Shown one piece after another: positions 53,448 to 61,698 of a stretch of 64,000 nt of DNA. Origin of the DNA: CAYFMP01 sp964344215 (GTDB taxonomy: Bacteria; Pseudomonadota; Alphaproteobacteria; Rhodospirillales; Casp-alpha2); the NCBI GenBank assembly GCA_964344215.1, contig CAYFMP010000006.1, positions 22,013 to 86,012 of the forward strand, written 5' to 3'. Position 1 is the stretch's first letter; the number at the start of each line of letters is the position of its first letter. The position numbers were made by a program, and so were the translations under genes. The notes beneath the pieces are model-generated. The model worked only from the letters and a program-made list of their open reading frames with translations, was not told the DNA's origin and made no database searches.

Positions 53448-55070
53448 TCAGGCGGCGGCGCGAATGGCGGCGGCCTTAACGCCGTCGTCGACCGCGTCCT
53501 CGAACTGCTGGAAATTTTTCTCGAAACGCTGGGTCAGGTCCTTGGCCTGGACGTCGTAGGCATCGCCGTCTTTCCAGGTGTTGCGCGGATTCAGAATCTC
53601 GGCCGGCACCTCGGGGCAGGCGTCGGGAACCAGGACTCCGAAATGCGGGTCCGGCGACAGCGACGCCGAGGCCAACCGGCCGTCTAGGGCGGCGTTGACC
53701 ATGGCCCGGGTATAGCCGATCTTCATCCGCTCTCCGACACCGTAGCCGCCGCCGCTCCAACCCGTGTTGACAAGCCAGCACTTGGCGTCGTGCTTGGCCA
53801 TCTTTTCCCCCAACAACTTGGCGTAAACGGTCGGATAGCGCGGCATGAAAGGGGCACCAAAGCAGGTCGAGAACGTCGCCGCCGGTTCCTTGAGGCCGCG
53901 CTCGGTGCCGGCCACCTTGGCCGTATAACCGGAAAGAAAATGGTACATGGCCTGCTCGGGCGTCAATTGGCTGATCGGCGGCAGCACTCCGAAGGCGTCG
54001 CAGGTCAGCATGACGATGTTTGTCGGGTGATCGCCCCGTCCGCTCTCCGAAGCGTTGGGGATTTCCGATATATCGTAGGAAACCCGCCCATTCTCGGTCA
54101 GCGTGGTGTCGAAGAAATCGAGTTCCCTGGTATCCGGGTCGATGACGACGTTTTCGATGATCGAACCGAAGGAGCGGGTGGTGGCGAAAATCTCCGGTTC
54201 CGCCTCCTCGGTCAGGTTGATGGTCTTGGCGTAGCAACCACCTTCGAAGTTGAAGATGCCGTCGGGACTCCAACCGTGCTCGTCGTCGCCGACCAAGGTG
54301 CGCGAGCTATCGGCCGATAGCGTCGTCTTGCCGGTTCCCGAAAGGCCGAAGAAGATGGCCGAGCAGCCATCGGCGCCGATGTTGGCCGAGCAATGCATGG
54401 GCAGAACGTCGCGCGGCGGCAGCAGGTAGTTCATGACCGAGAAGATCGATTTCTTGATCTCGCCGGCATAGCCGGAGCCGCCGACGAGGATCAACTGCCG
54501 GGCCAGGTTTACGATGATGAAGGTTCCCGACGTGGTGCCGTCCTTGTCGGCGTCGGCCTCCAGGCTCGGCGCCTGCAGAACCGTGAACTCGGGATTGAAG
54601 CCGGGCAGTTCCCGGTCGGCCGGCTGGATGAACATGTTGCGCGCGAACAGGTTGTGCCACGCCGCCTCGGTGACGACCCGGATCGGCAGGCGATACGTTC
54701 CGTGGGCGCCGGCGTAGCAGTCCTGCACGAAGACGTCTCGGCCCTGCAGGTGGGCCAACATCTTGTCGTGCAGCCGTTCGAAATGGGTTTCCGAAATCGG
54801 CCGATTGATTTCGCCCCACCAAATGCCATCCTTCGTCGAATCCTCTTCGACGATAAAACGGTCGTTGGGCGAGCGACCGGTGTGCTGACCGGTCTCCGTG
54901 ACGAGAGCGCCGCCCCTGGCCAGCGTGCCTTCGTGCCGGCGCAACGATTCCTCGTAGAGCCGTGCTGCGTTCAAATTCCAATATGCTGTCTTGACGTTTC
55001 CGAGGCCGTGAGTATCCAGGCCATGACTGCTGGCCCGATATCCAACGTTTTTCAAAATTGTTCTCCCCAT
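53448..55070 (-). CDS. pckA: Phosphoenolpyruvate carboxykinase (ATP)
   Basis: The 540-residue enzyme converts oxaloacetate to PEP, starting gluconeogenesis. The kinase loop FFGLSGTGKTTLSADS is near residue 240, the metal region FNFEGGCYAKTINLTEEAEP follows, and the N-terminal TGRSPNDRFIVEED is standard. It ends convergently three bases after the DUF423 gene. In many alphaproteobacteria pckA is the divergent neighbour of chvI; here a HugZ-type gene and cbtBA lie between them. Confidence 0.97.
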   Translation of the reverse strand: MGRTILKNVGYRASSHGLDTHGLGNVKTAYWNLNAARLYEESLRRHEGTLARGGALVTETGQHTGRSPNDRFIVEEDSTKDGIWWGEINRPISETHFERLHDKMLAHLQGRDVFVQDCYAGAHGTYRLPIRVVTEAAWHNLFARNMFIQPADRELPGFNPEFTVLQAPSLEADADKDGTTSGTFIIVNLARQLILVGGSGYAGEIKKSIFSVMNYLLPPRDVLPMHCSANIGADGCSAIFFGLSGTGKTTLSADSSRTLVGDDEHGWSPDGIFNFEGGCYAKTINLTEEAEPEIFATTRSFGSIIENVVIDPDTRELDFFDTTLTENGRVSYDISEIPNASESGRGDHPTNIVMLTCDAFGVLPPISQLTPEQAMYHFLSGYTAKVAGTERGLKEPAATFSTCFGAPFMPRYPTVYAKLLGEKMAKHDAKCWLVNTGWSGGGYGVGERMKIGYTRAMVNAALDGRLASASLSPDPHFGVLVPDACPEVPAEILNPRNTWKDGDAYDVQAKDLTQRFEKNFQQFEDAVDDGVKAAAIRAAA

Positions 55071-55117
55071 TTCACGGACAGCCGTCCCGTCCGCTCGCTC
55101 GTCACGATTTTGAAATC

Positions 55118-55146
55118 AGGATAGACCTGCTGATATCGACTCTCAA
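55118..55146 (-). promoter_or_regulatory. Predicted pckA promoter
   Basis: On the minus strand TTGAGA (55146-55141) and TATCCT (55123-55118) are exactly 17 bases apart, about 48 bases before the pckA ATG. It overlaps only the non-coding gap after the HugZ-type gene. Confidence 0.5.
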
Positions 55147-55153
55147 TAACTTG

Positions 55154-55906
55154 TTAGGCCTTCGTTGCCCGCGCCCGCGCCACGCCGACGAGACGGACCA
55201 ACTCCTCGCGCACGCCGATAGCGTCGGAGACGGGCGCCGAAAACTCGAGCCTGGCGAATCGGCCGTCTCGCACCAGATCGGCCCCGTCCGGATCGACTCC
55301 GATCATGCGCCAGCCGCCGTCGCGGCGGCGCAGGATCCGGGTGGCATAGAGATCGACCGCATCGGCGTGATCGGCGTTCATATGCGCGATGATGTCGGAC
55401 TCGGCCTTGCCGATGGCGGTTGCCGCCTTTCGGTCGGCCAGCAAATCCCTACCCTGCATCCAGCGGGCGCGGGCAAACCCGCCGACCATGTGGATGCGCT
55501 CGACCTTCATTCGGTAGAAATTGAAATCACCGAACCCGGCATACATCTTGGCTTCCGGGTGGCGCGCTAAAAAGCGTCGGGCATGGGCCTTCGCGGTTGT
55601 TTTCGCGATCCGCCCCATCACCGTGACGCGCGGTCCGGTCTGCGGATTGCGGCGCCGGGAGCCGCGCTCGAACAACAGCGAGCCGCGGTTGTCGGCGGCT
55701 AGGTTCTGGGTGTGGTCGGAAAGGTTGGAGAACAGCATCAATGGACTGCCGTCGAAGTCGGTCGCCACCGTGACCAGCGAACCGTAGGCCCAGCCCTCAT
55801 CGTCGGCCATACCGGTCGACAGCGTCGCCGAGCGCGCGCCGCGCAGCAGGGAACGGGCGACGACGATCTCCTCGGCCTTGGTTTTCAGCATCGGTCCCAG
55901 CGCCAT
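55154..55906 (-). CDS. HugZ-type heme-utilisation / pyridoxamine-oxidase-fold protein
   Basis: The 250-residue protein has an N-terminal split-barrel domain of the pyridoxamine-5'-phosphate oxidase fold (ARSLLRGARSATLSTGMADD; SPLMLFSNLSDHTQNLAADN) and a C-terminal DUF2470 domain with SDIIAHMNADHADAVDLYA. This two-domain plan is that of HugZ-like heme-degrading proteins. Whether it cleaves heme cannot be seen from sequence. It follows cbtA by three bases and is likely in its transcript, so it may also be under B12 control. Confidence 0.85.
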   Translation of the reverse strand: MALGPMLKTKAEEIVVARSLLRGARSATLSTGMADDEGWAYGSLVTVATDFDGSPLMLFSNLSDHTQNLAADNRGSLLFERGSRRRNPQTGPRVTVMGRIAKTTAKAHARRFLARHPEAKMYAGFGDFNFYRMKVERIHMVGGFARARWMQGRDLLADRKAATAIGKAESDIIAHMNADHADAVDLYATRILRRRDGGWRMIGVDPDGADLVRDGRFARLEFSAPVSDAIGVREELVRLVGVARARATKA

Positions 55907-55909
55907 CCC

Positions 55910-56605
55910 TCAGTCTCCAATTTCGCCGCGTATTCGCCCGAAGCGTTCGTAAAACAATCCCGTCAGTCCACCCAACACCAGCCAGAACAGTCCGGAGATG
56001 ACGAGACTGGCGATGGCGAACTCGGCCGCCAGTTCGGCCGGCACGTCGCTCTTCTCAAGCATAACATGCGGTGCGCCAATGAGGTGTGGAACGAACAGTA
56101 GGGCAATGCCCACTGCCTTCGGCACCGCCGATTCCGCGAAAAAGATCAGCGCCAAGCCACTCGCCGTCAGCGCCGCCGTACCCAGCCACCACAACTGACG
56201 ATCCGCCAGATCGGCCGCCTGCATGCCCGGCAGTTCCGGCGCCAGACCCAAGCCGGGCGCGACATGAAAGGCCGCAAACCCGCACAACCCCCAGATCAAT
56301 CCACGCCGCCAGTCAACCTCGCGGCCGCTCAGTGCGATGGCGCCGGTTAGCAGAAAAGCGAACCCGACCGCCATCAGCAGGTCCGCCAACAGATTGTAGG
56401 CGAGCCGCTCGGCGTCGGCGCCCATTGATTCTTGGGCCTGTTCCGGCGTCGCCTCGGCGCCGGAACCGTGATCATGCCCGGCACCGGTTTCATAAACCTC
56501 GGCGGCGATAATCAACGGCGTCGTCTTCAGCGAGTGAGCGCCGAAAGCGAACGCACCGGCGATTGCCCCGGCGAGCAGGGCCGTCAGCACGATCCTGACT
56601 AACAT
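55910..56605 (-). CDS. cbtA: CbtA family cobalt transporter subunit
   Basis: The 231-residue inner-membrane protein has five to six hydrophobic segments. An early segment LTALLAGAIAGAFAFGAH is followed by a His-rich periplasmic loop (GAGHDHGSGAE), which may bind metal. The motifs GLCGFAAFHVAPGLGLAPELPG and LFVPHLIGAP are typical. The ATG at 56605 follows the family start. It lies 37 bases after cbtB under the same cobalamin riboswitch, which supports cobalt import for B12 synthesis. Confidence 0.92.
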   Translation of the reverse strand: MLVRIVLTALLAGAIAGAFAFGAHSLKTTPLIIAAEVYETGAGHDHGSGAEATPEQAQESMGADAERLAYNLLADLLMAVGFAFLLTGAIALSGREVDWRRGLIWGLCGFAAFHVAPGLGLAPELPGMQAADLADRQLWWLGTAALTASGLALIFFAESAVPKAVGIALLFVPHLIGAPHVMLEKSDVPAELAAEFAIASLVISGLFWLVLGGLTGLFYERFGRIRGEIGD

Positions 56606-56642
56606 CGATTTTTCCGGCCGGTTCAGTCCCGCGCCGGGAAAC

Positions 56643-56840
56643 CTAGTGGCACGGCATGGAAAAGGCGTGACGACCGTCATGGGCGGCGTCGTGGATGGTC
56701 GAGGAGCCGGCGAAACCGGCGCCCAACAGCATGAAAATCCCAAACACCAGGGCAATTACGGCCGGCAGCTTGGCGGTGGTGCGATGGGTCGCGATCTCAG
56801 CCGGTGTCGCCGTCGCTGCGGTAAAATGATCTTTGGACAT
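56643..56840 (-). CDS. cbtB: CbtB family cobalt transporter subunit
   Basis: The 65-residue protein has one membrane helix (about residues 22-44) and a C-terminal metal-ligand tail with the spacing HDAAHDGRHAFSMPCH. This His/Cys tail is the CbtB hallmark. The ATG at 56840 is preferred to an upstream in-frame ATG. It is the first gene behind the riboswitch. Confidence 0.92.
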   Translation of the reverse strand: MSKDHFTAATATPAEIATHRTTAKLPAVIALVFGIFMLLGAGFAGSSTIHDAAHDGRHAFSMPCH

Positions 56841-56939
56841 TCGTGCAAACCTCCGTTGCAAAAAACCCGATTCAAACTTCACCGCTACGGTCGGCCCGCC
56901 CCAAGGAATTCCCCGTCCCCGGGTTCGCGATGTCGGTTG

Positions 56940-57126
56940 GCGGCAGGTCTCCTGGCTTGCGGTTTTCGGTTTCCCTCGGCCTTCCCGGAATTCCAGTGGC
57001 CTGCGTCGGGCGAAAAGTCACCGCTTACAGTTGCGGAGGCAGCCACGGCCAAAGATCCCCTGTTGGGTAGATCCCTCCGTGTTCCCTTTTGAGCCCCAGG
57101 CTTTGTCGCCTTTACAGGGGCACCGT
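56940..57126 (-). promoter_or_regulatory. Cobalamin riboswitch
   Basis: On the minus strand the B12 box AGCCAGGAGACCTGCC occupies 56957-56942. The 5' start CGGTGCCCCTG is at 57125-57115, and the conserved core GCCACTG with CCGGGAAGGC lies between. The order and spacing match the cobalamin riboswitch family, in front of cbtBA. Binding of adenosylcobalamin would switch the transporter off. Confidence 0.95.
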
Positions 57127-57134
57127 CCGAAACG

Positions 57135-57164
57135 ACTATACGCATCATCAAAAGGAGCGGTCAA
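57135..57164 (-). promoter_or_regulatory. Promoter of the riboswitch-cbtBA transcript
   Basis: On the minus strand TTGACC (57164-57159) and TATAGT (57140-57135) are 18 bases apart. The expected start of transcription is near 57128, right at the 5' end of the riboswitch. Confidence 0.7.
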
Positions 57165-57274
57165 TCGGTTCTGATCGGTTTGTCGCAAACGGGCTATAAT
57201 TTCGCCACAAAGGGCTATTAAGGGGTTGCCGGTACGGTCCCGGGCCCGGCCGATTCGAAGACGAGGTTGTTTCC

Positions 57275-57967
57275 ATGCCCCACACCATCGCGCTCGTCGA
57301 CGACGACCAGAACATCCTGGCGTCGCTGTCGGCTGCCCTCGAGGACGAAGGTTACAAGGTCGACACCTACTCCGGCGGACCCGAGGCGCTGGAAGGCTTG
57401 GGCCGCAAACCGGTCGATCTCGCCATCCTCGACATCAAGATGCCGCGCATGGACGGAATGGAACTGCTCAGCGAACTCAGGCGCAAGGACAACCTACCGG
57501 TGATTTTCCTGACCTCGAAGGACGACGAGGTCGACGAGGTGATGGGATTGCGCATGGGCGCCGACGACTACATCAGGAAGCCGTTCTCGCAACGCCTTCT
57601 GCTGGAGCGCATCCGCGCCGTGCTGCGACGCCACGAACTGGCCGCCAAGGAGCCGGGCGGCAACGAAGTTCTGCGCCGCGGCGATCTGGTTCTCGATTCG
57701 GCCCGCCATATGTGCTCCTGGAAAGGCACCGAGATCAACCTGACCGTGACCGAGTTCCTGCTGGTCGAAACCTTGGCCCGACGCCCCGGCCACGTCAAGA
57801 ACCGCGACCAATTGATCGATGCCGCCTATGGCGAGCACATCTACGTCGACGACCGCACCATCGACAGTCACATCAAGCGGCTGCGACGCAAGTTCAAGAC
57901 CGTCGATCCGGAGTTCGCCGAAATCGAAACGCTTTACGGGGTCGGCTACCGCTATCGCGGAACCTGA
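57275..57967 (+). CDS. chvI: Response regulator ChvI (OmpR family)
   Basis: The 230-residue regulator has a receiver domain with the acidic pocket VDDDQN, the phosphorylated Asp53 in LDIKMPRMDG, a Thr in FLTSKDD and Lys in YIRKPF. The C-terminal winged helix carries TVTEFLLVETLARRPGHVK and DRTIDSHIKRLRRKF. ChvI controls acid, envelope and symbiosis genes in alphaproteobacteria. chvG follows nine bases later. Confidence 0.94.
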   Translation: MPHTIALVDDDQNILASLSAALEDEGYKVDTYSGGPEALEGLGRKPVDLAILDIKMPRMDGMELLSELRRKDNLPVIFLTSKDDEVDEVMGLRMGADDYIRKPFSQRLLLERIRAVLRRHELAAKEPGGNEVLRRGDLVLDSARHMCSWKGTEINLTVTEFLLVETLARRPGHVKNRDQLIDAAYGEHIYVDDRTIDSHIKRLRRKFKTVDPEFAEIETLYGVGYRYRGT

Positions 57968-57976
57968 GCGATACCG

Positions 57977-59605
57977 ATGTCGAGGGGGAAGCCACAGCCT
58001 CATACCGCCAATCGCTCACGTCGGCTGGTCTCACCGATCACCCGGCGAATTCTCGCCGTCAACGTGCTGGCGCTGGCCATCCTGGTCGCCGGCATCCTCT
58101 ATCAGGACGAATACAAGGACAACCTGATCGACGCCGAGCTGGCGGCGCTGGCGACTCAGGCCGAAATGTTCGCAGTCGCCCTTTCCGAAGGCGCCGTCGC
58201 CAGAACGCCGAGCGGTCACTACAAGGTGACGGAAATCTCCAATCAGATGGTCCGCCGTCTGGTTCAGACCACGGGCACTCGGGCCCGGCTGTTCCGCCGC
58301 AGCGGTTCGTTGATCGCCGATTCGCGCCGACTGATCGGAACCGGCCGTTCCGTGGAAATCGAGGAATTGCCGCCGCCGACCCGAACCAACGGGTTGATGC
58401 GCCGGGCGCTCTATGTGTTCGACAACCTGGTGCGGCGGTTTCCGGGCCGCGGCGCCCTGCCGCGCTACCGCGAAAATCCGGTGCAGAGCGCCGCCGATTA
58501 CGAGGAGGTCATGGCGGCGCTGTCCGGCGACTACGTCAAGGCGGTGCGGGCGACCGCGGGCCAAGGCATGATCCTCAGCGTCGCCGTACCGGTTCGGCGC
58601 TATAAGGAGGTGCTCGGGGCGCTGATGTTGTCGAAGGGATCGCACAGTATCGATGCCGCCGTCCTCGAGGTGCGTCTCGACATCCTCAAGGTGTTCGCGA
58701 TGGCCCTTGCTGTGACGGTCCTGCTGTCGCTCTATCTGGCCGGCACCATCGCCCGGCCGGTACGTCGATTGGCGGCGGCGGCCGAACGGGTGCGCCGCGA
58801 CCACAGCCGCCAGCACCGCATACCGGACTTTGCCGGACGCAACGACGAGATCGGCGATCTGGCCGAAACCCTGGACGACATGACCGAGGCCCTGTGGGCC
58901 CGCATGGACGCCATCGAGAGCTTTGCCGCCGACGTCGCCCACGAAATCAAGAACCCGCTGACCTCCTTGAGGAGCGCCGTCGAGACCGCCGCCCGGCTGC
59001 AGGACGCCGAGCAGCAGCGTAAGCTCATGACTATTATCCAAGAAGACGTCGTTCGGCTCGACCGCCTGATCAGCGACATCTCGGACGCCTCGCGCCTCGA
59101 TGCCGAGTTGTCGCGGGCCGAGATCGGTCCGGTCGATATCGGCGCCATGCTGGCGACCCTGGTCGAGATCCACAGAACCACCCACGCGGCCGGACCGACG
59201 ACGCGGCTGGAGCGGACCGGCGACGATTCGGTGGCACTGATCGTTCCCGGCATCGACGGACGCCTCGCCCAGGTCTTCAGGAACCTCATCACCAACGCCG
59301 ATTCGTTCAGCCCCGCCGGCGGCGACATCCGCATCACGGCAACCCGCGACGACAACGCGGTGCGGGTCGATGTCGACGACGACGGCCCCGGCATCCCGAC
59401 CGGAACCGAGCAAACCATATTCGAGCGCTTCTACACCGAGCGCCCTGAAACCGAGAAGTTCGGAACCCACTCCGGATTGGGCCTGAGCATCTCGCGCCAG
59501 ATCGTCGAGGCCCACGGCGGCACCCTCATCGCCGCCAACCGCACCGCCCCCGACGGCCGCATCGTCGGCGCCCGCTTTACCGTCAGCCTGCCGATCGAGG
59601 ACTGA
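57977..59605 (+). CDS. chvG: Sensor histidine kinase ChvG
   Basis: The 542-residue membrane sensor has TM1 near residues 26-44, a periplasmic domain to about 232 and TM2 near 236-256. HAMP follows, then the dimerisation domain with the phosphorylated His322 (ADVAHEIKNPLTSLRSA) and the ATPase domain with N (FRNLITNADSF), G1 (VDDDGPGIP) and G2 (THSGLGLSISRQIVEAHGG) boxes. Its partner chvI is directly upstream; hprK starts nine bases on. Confidence 0.94.
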   Translation: MSRGKPQPHTANRSRRLVSPITRRILAVNVLALAILVAGILYQDEYKDNLIDAELAALATQAEMFAVALSEGAVARTPSGHYKVTEISNQMVRRLVQTTGTRARLFRRSGSLIADSRRLIGTGRSVEIEELPPPTRTNGLMRRALYVFDNLVRRFPGRGALPRYRENPVQSAADYEEVMAALSGDYVKAVRATAGQGMILSVAVPVRRYKEVLGALMLSKGSHSIDAAVLEVRLDILKVFAMALAVTVLLSLYLAGTIARPVRRLAAAAERVRRDHSRQHRIPDFAGRNDEIGDLAETLDDMTEALWARMDAIESFAADVAHEIKNPLTSLRSAVETAARLQDAEQQRKLMTIIQEDVVRLDRLISDISDASRLDAELSRAEIGPVDIGAMLATLVEIHRTTHAAGPTTRLERTGDDSVALIVPGIDGRLAQVFRNLITNADSFSPAGGDIRITATRDDNAVRVDVDDDGPGIPTGTEQTIFERFYTERPETEKFGTHSGLGLSISRQIVEAHGGTLIAANRTAPDGRIVGARFTVSLPIED

Positions 59606-59614
59606 GGAGGACCG

Positions 59615-60064
59615 ATGGAACAGATCCACGCCACCTGCATCGCCGTCGACATCGACGGCGCCTGGACCGGCGTCCTGCTGCGCGGGCCGTCGGGGTGCGG
59701 CAAATCGGACCTGGCGCTCCGCGTCATCGAGGCCGGCGCCCGCCTGATCGCCGACGATCGCACCGACCTCAGCGAGCGCGACGGCGCGGTGGTGGCGACG
59801 GCGCCGCCGGCCCTGGCCGGCCTGATCGAGGTCCGCGGTCTCGGTATACTGAGAATGGAGGCGCTGCCCGAGGCGGCGGTCGGCCTCGTCGTCGACCTGG
59901 TCGCGCCCGACGACGTCGAGCGCCTGCCCGAGCCGGAAACGACGCGGCTTGTCGGCCGCTCCGTTGCGGCGGTCCGGCTGACGCCGTTCGAGATTTCGGC
60001 GCCGACCAAGGTTCGCCTTGCTGCCGCAATGGCGTCGGGGACTATAATGCGGGCCGATGAGTGA
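59615..60064 (+). CDS. hprK: Short HPr kinase/phosphorylase
   Basis: The 149-residue protein has only the C-terminal catalytic domain of HprK. The P-loop GPSGCGKSDLALRVIEAGAR and the family motif EVRGLGILRM are intact, and the N-terminal domain of the Gram-positive enzyme is missing, as usual in alphaproteobacteria. It phosphorylates HPr on a Ser. It overlaps the rapZ start by eight bases and sits between chvG and the PTS genes. Confidence 0.92.
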   Translation: MEQIHATCIAVDIDGAWTGVLLRGPSGCGKSDLALRVIEAGARLIADDRTDLSERDGAVVATAPPALAGLIEVRGLGILRMEALPEAAVGLVVDLVAPDDVERLPEPETTRLVGRSVAAVRLTPFEISAPTKVRLAAAMASGTIMRADE

Positions 60065-60944
60065 CCGACCCGACAGTTCAGAGCGCATCAGCCGCGTCCT
60101 GCTTGTCACCGGCGTTTCCGGGGCCGGCAAGTCTTCCGCCCTGAAGGCGCTCGAAGACCTCGGCTACGAGGCGGTCGACAACGTCCCGATCTCGCTGATG
60201 GGGCGGCTGGTCGGCCCCGGCGATTTCCCGCACCCGATCGCCGTCGGCATCGACATCCGCACCCGCGATTTCGACGCCGAAGCCTTCTTGGGCGAGATCG
60301 ACGCCCTGGTCGAACGCCGCGACACCACCGTCGAGCTGGTTTTCCTCGATTGCGACGACGACGTCCTCGGACGACGCTACGAGGAGACCCGGCGCCGTCA
60401 TCCGCTCGCCGTCGACCGACCGGTCAGCGACGGCATCCGGCGCGAACGGCAGCTGATCGGGCCGCTCAGGGAGCGGGCCGATCGCATCATCGACACCTCG
60501 GACATGTCCTTAGGCGACTTCAAGGGCGTGCTCGACGGCCATTTCGGCGCCGCCGAAGCGCCCGGGCTGGCCGTTTTCGTGACCTCGTTCGCCTACCGCC
60601 ACGGCCTGCCGCGCGACGCCGACCTCGTGTTCGACGTCCGATTCCTCAAGAATCCGCACTATGATCCGGCGTTGCGGCCGTTGACCGGGCGCGACCAGGC
60701 GGTCGCCGCGCACATCGCCGAAGACGACGGCTTCGATCCGTTCTTCGAGCGCCTGTGCGATTTTCTGGAGCCTTTGCTGGAGCGCTACGCGGCCGAGGGC
60801 AAGAGTTATCTGACCATCGCCTTCGGCTGTACCGGCGGCCGCCACCGCTCGGTGTTCGTGGCCGAACGACTGGCCGGTTGGCTGAACGGCCTCGGTCAGA
60901 CCATCCAGCTTCGTCACAGGGACTTGGACAAACCGGCCAATTAG
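60057..60944 (+). CDS. rapZ: RNase adapter protein RapZ (YvcJ family)
   Basis: The 295-residue protein has the Walker A motif VTGVSGAGKSSALKALED and the C-terminal motif GCTGGRHRSVFVAERLA. In E. coli RapZ guides RNase E to GlmZ and binds GlcN6P. In this lineage its target is unknown. It overlaps hprK and precedes EIIA by 66 bases. Confidence 0.94.
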   Translation: MSDRPDSSERISRVLLVTGVSGAGKSSALKALEDLGYEAVDNVPISLMGRLVGPGDFPHPIAVGIDIRTRDFDAEAFLGEIDALVERRDTTVELVFLDCDDDVLGRRYEETRRRHPLAVDRPVSDGIRRERQLIGPLRERADRIIDTSDMSLGDFKGVLDGHFGAAEAPGLAVFVTSFAYRHGLPRDADLVFDVRFLKNPHYDPALRPLTGRDQAVAAHIAEDDGFDPFFERLCDFLEPLLERYAAEGKSYLTIAFGCTGGRHRSVFVAERLAGWLNGLGQTIQLRHRDLDKPAN

Positions 60945-61010
60945 GACAAACTCGTCGGCGCGCCTCGGTGGAACTTCAGGCGACATTTCAGTGGAGGGGT
61001 AAGGGCTCAT

Positions 61011-61418
61011 ATGATCGGAATGGTGCTGGTGACCCACGGCCGCCTGGCCGAGGAACTGATATCCGCCCTCGAACACGTGGTCGGCCCGCAATCCAACATC
61101 GGCGCCGTCTGCATCGGCCCCGACGACGACATGGAGCAGCGCCGGGCCGAGATCCTCGAGAGCGCCGCCAAGGCCGACGAGGGCGAAGGCGTCGTGCTGT
61201 TGACCGACATGTTCGGCGGCACGCCTTCGAACCTGGCCATCTCGGTGATGGACAATGCCAACGTCGAGGTCATCGCCGGCGTCAACCTGCCGATGCTGAT
61301 CAAGCTGGCCAGTGTGCGCAAGACCGAATCCCTGGCCGAGGCCGTGGCCAGCGCCCGTGAAGCGGGTCGCAAGTACATCAATATCGCCTCGCAGCTGTTG
61401 GCCCAGGAAGACCAGTGA
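61011..61418 (+). CDS. manX: PTS EIIA component, mannose-type
   Basis: The 135-residue protein is an isolated EIIA of the mannose family. The phosphorylated His9 is in VLVTHGRLAEEL, and VLLTDMFGGTPSNLA is the second hallmark. No EIIB, EIIC or EIID gene is near, so it acts in regulation and not sugar uptake; its target is unknown. Its stop overlaps the ptsH start (GTGA). Confidence 0.92.
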   Translation: MIGMVLVTHGRLAEELISALEHVVGPQSNIGAVCIGPDDDMEQRRAEILESAAKADEGEGVVLLTDMFGGTPSNLAISVMDNANVEVIAGVNLPMLIKLASVRKTESLAEAVASAREAGRKYINIASQLLAQEDQ

Positions 61419-61693
61419 ACGGGACTCTTCTTTCCCGCACCGCGACCATCCGGAACAAGCGCGGCCTGCACGCCCGGGCCGCCGCCATGTTCGTCAAAGT
61501 GGCGGGGCGCTTTGATGCCCGCATCCAGGTCAGCCGCTCCGGCCAGACGGTGTCCGGGCTCTCCATCATGGGGTTGATGATGCTGGCGGCCGGGCCCGGC
61601 GCCGAGATCCGGCTCGAGGTCGACGGCGCCGAGGCCGAGCAGGCGCTGAGCGCCATTTGCGAGATGATCGACGGCAAGTTCGAGGAAGACTGA
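61415..61693 (+). CDS. ptsH: Phosphocarrier protein HPr
   Basis: The 92-residue carrier has the EI-phosphorylated His19 in RGLHARAAA and the HprK-target Ser50 in SGLSIMGLMML, so both control inputs are intact. The start is a GTG overlapping EIIA. ptsI follows after five bases. Confidence 0.95.
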   Translation: MNGTLLSRTATIRNKRGLHARAAAMFVKVAGRFDARIQVSRSGQTVSGLSIMGLMMLAAGPGAEIRLEVDGAEAEQALSAICEMIDGKFEED

Positions 61694-61698
61694 CGGAC

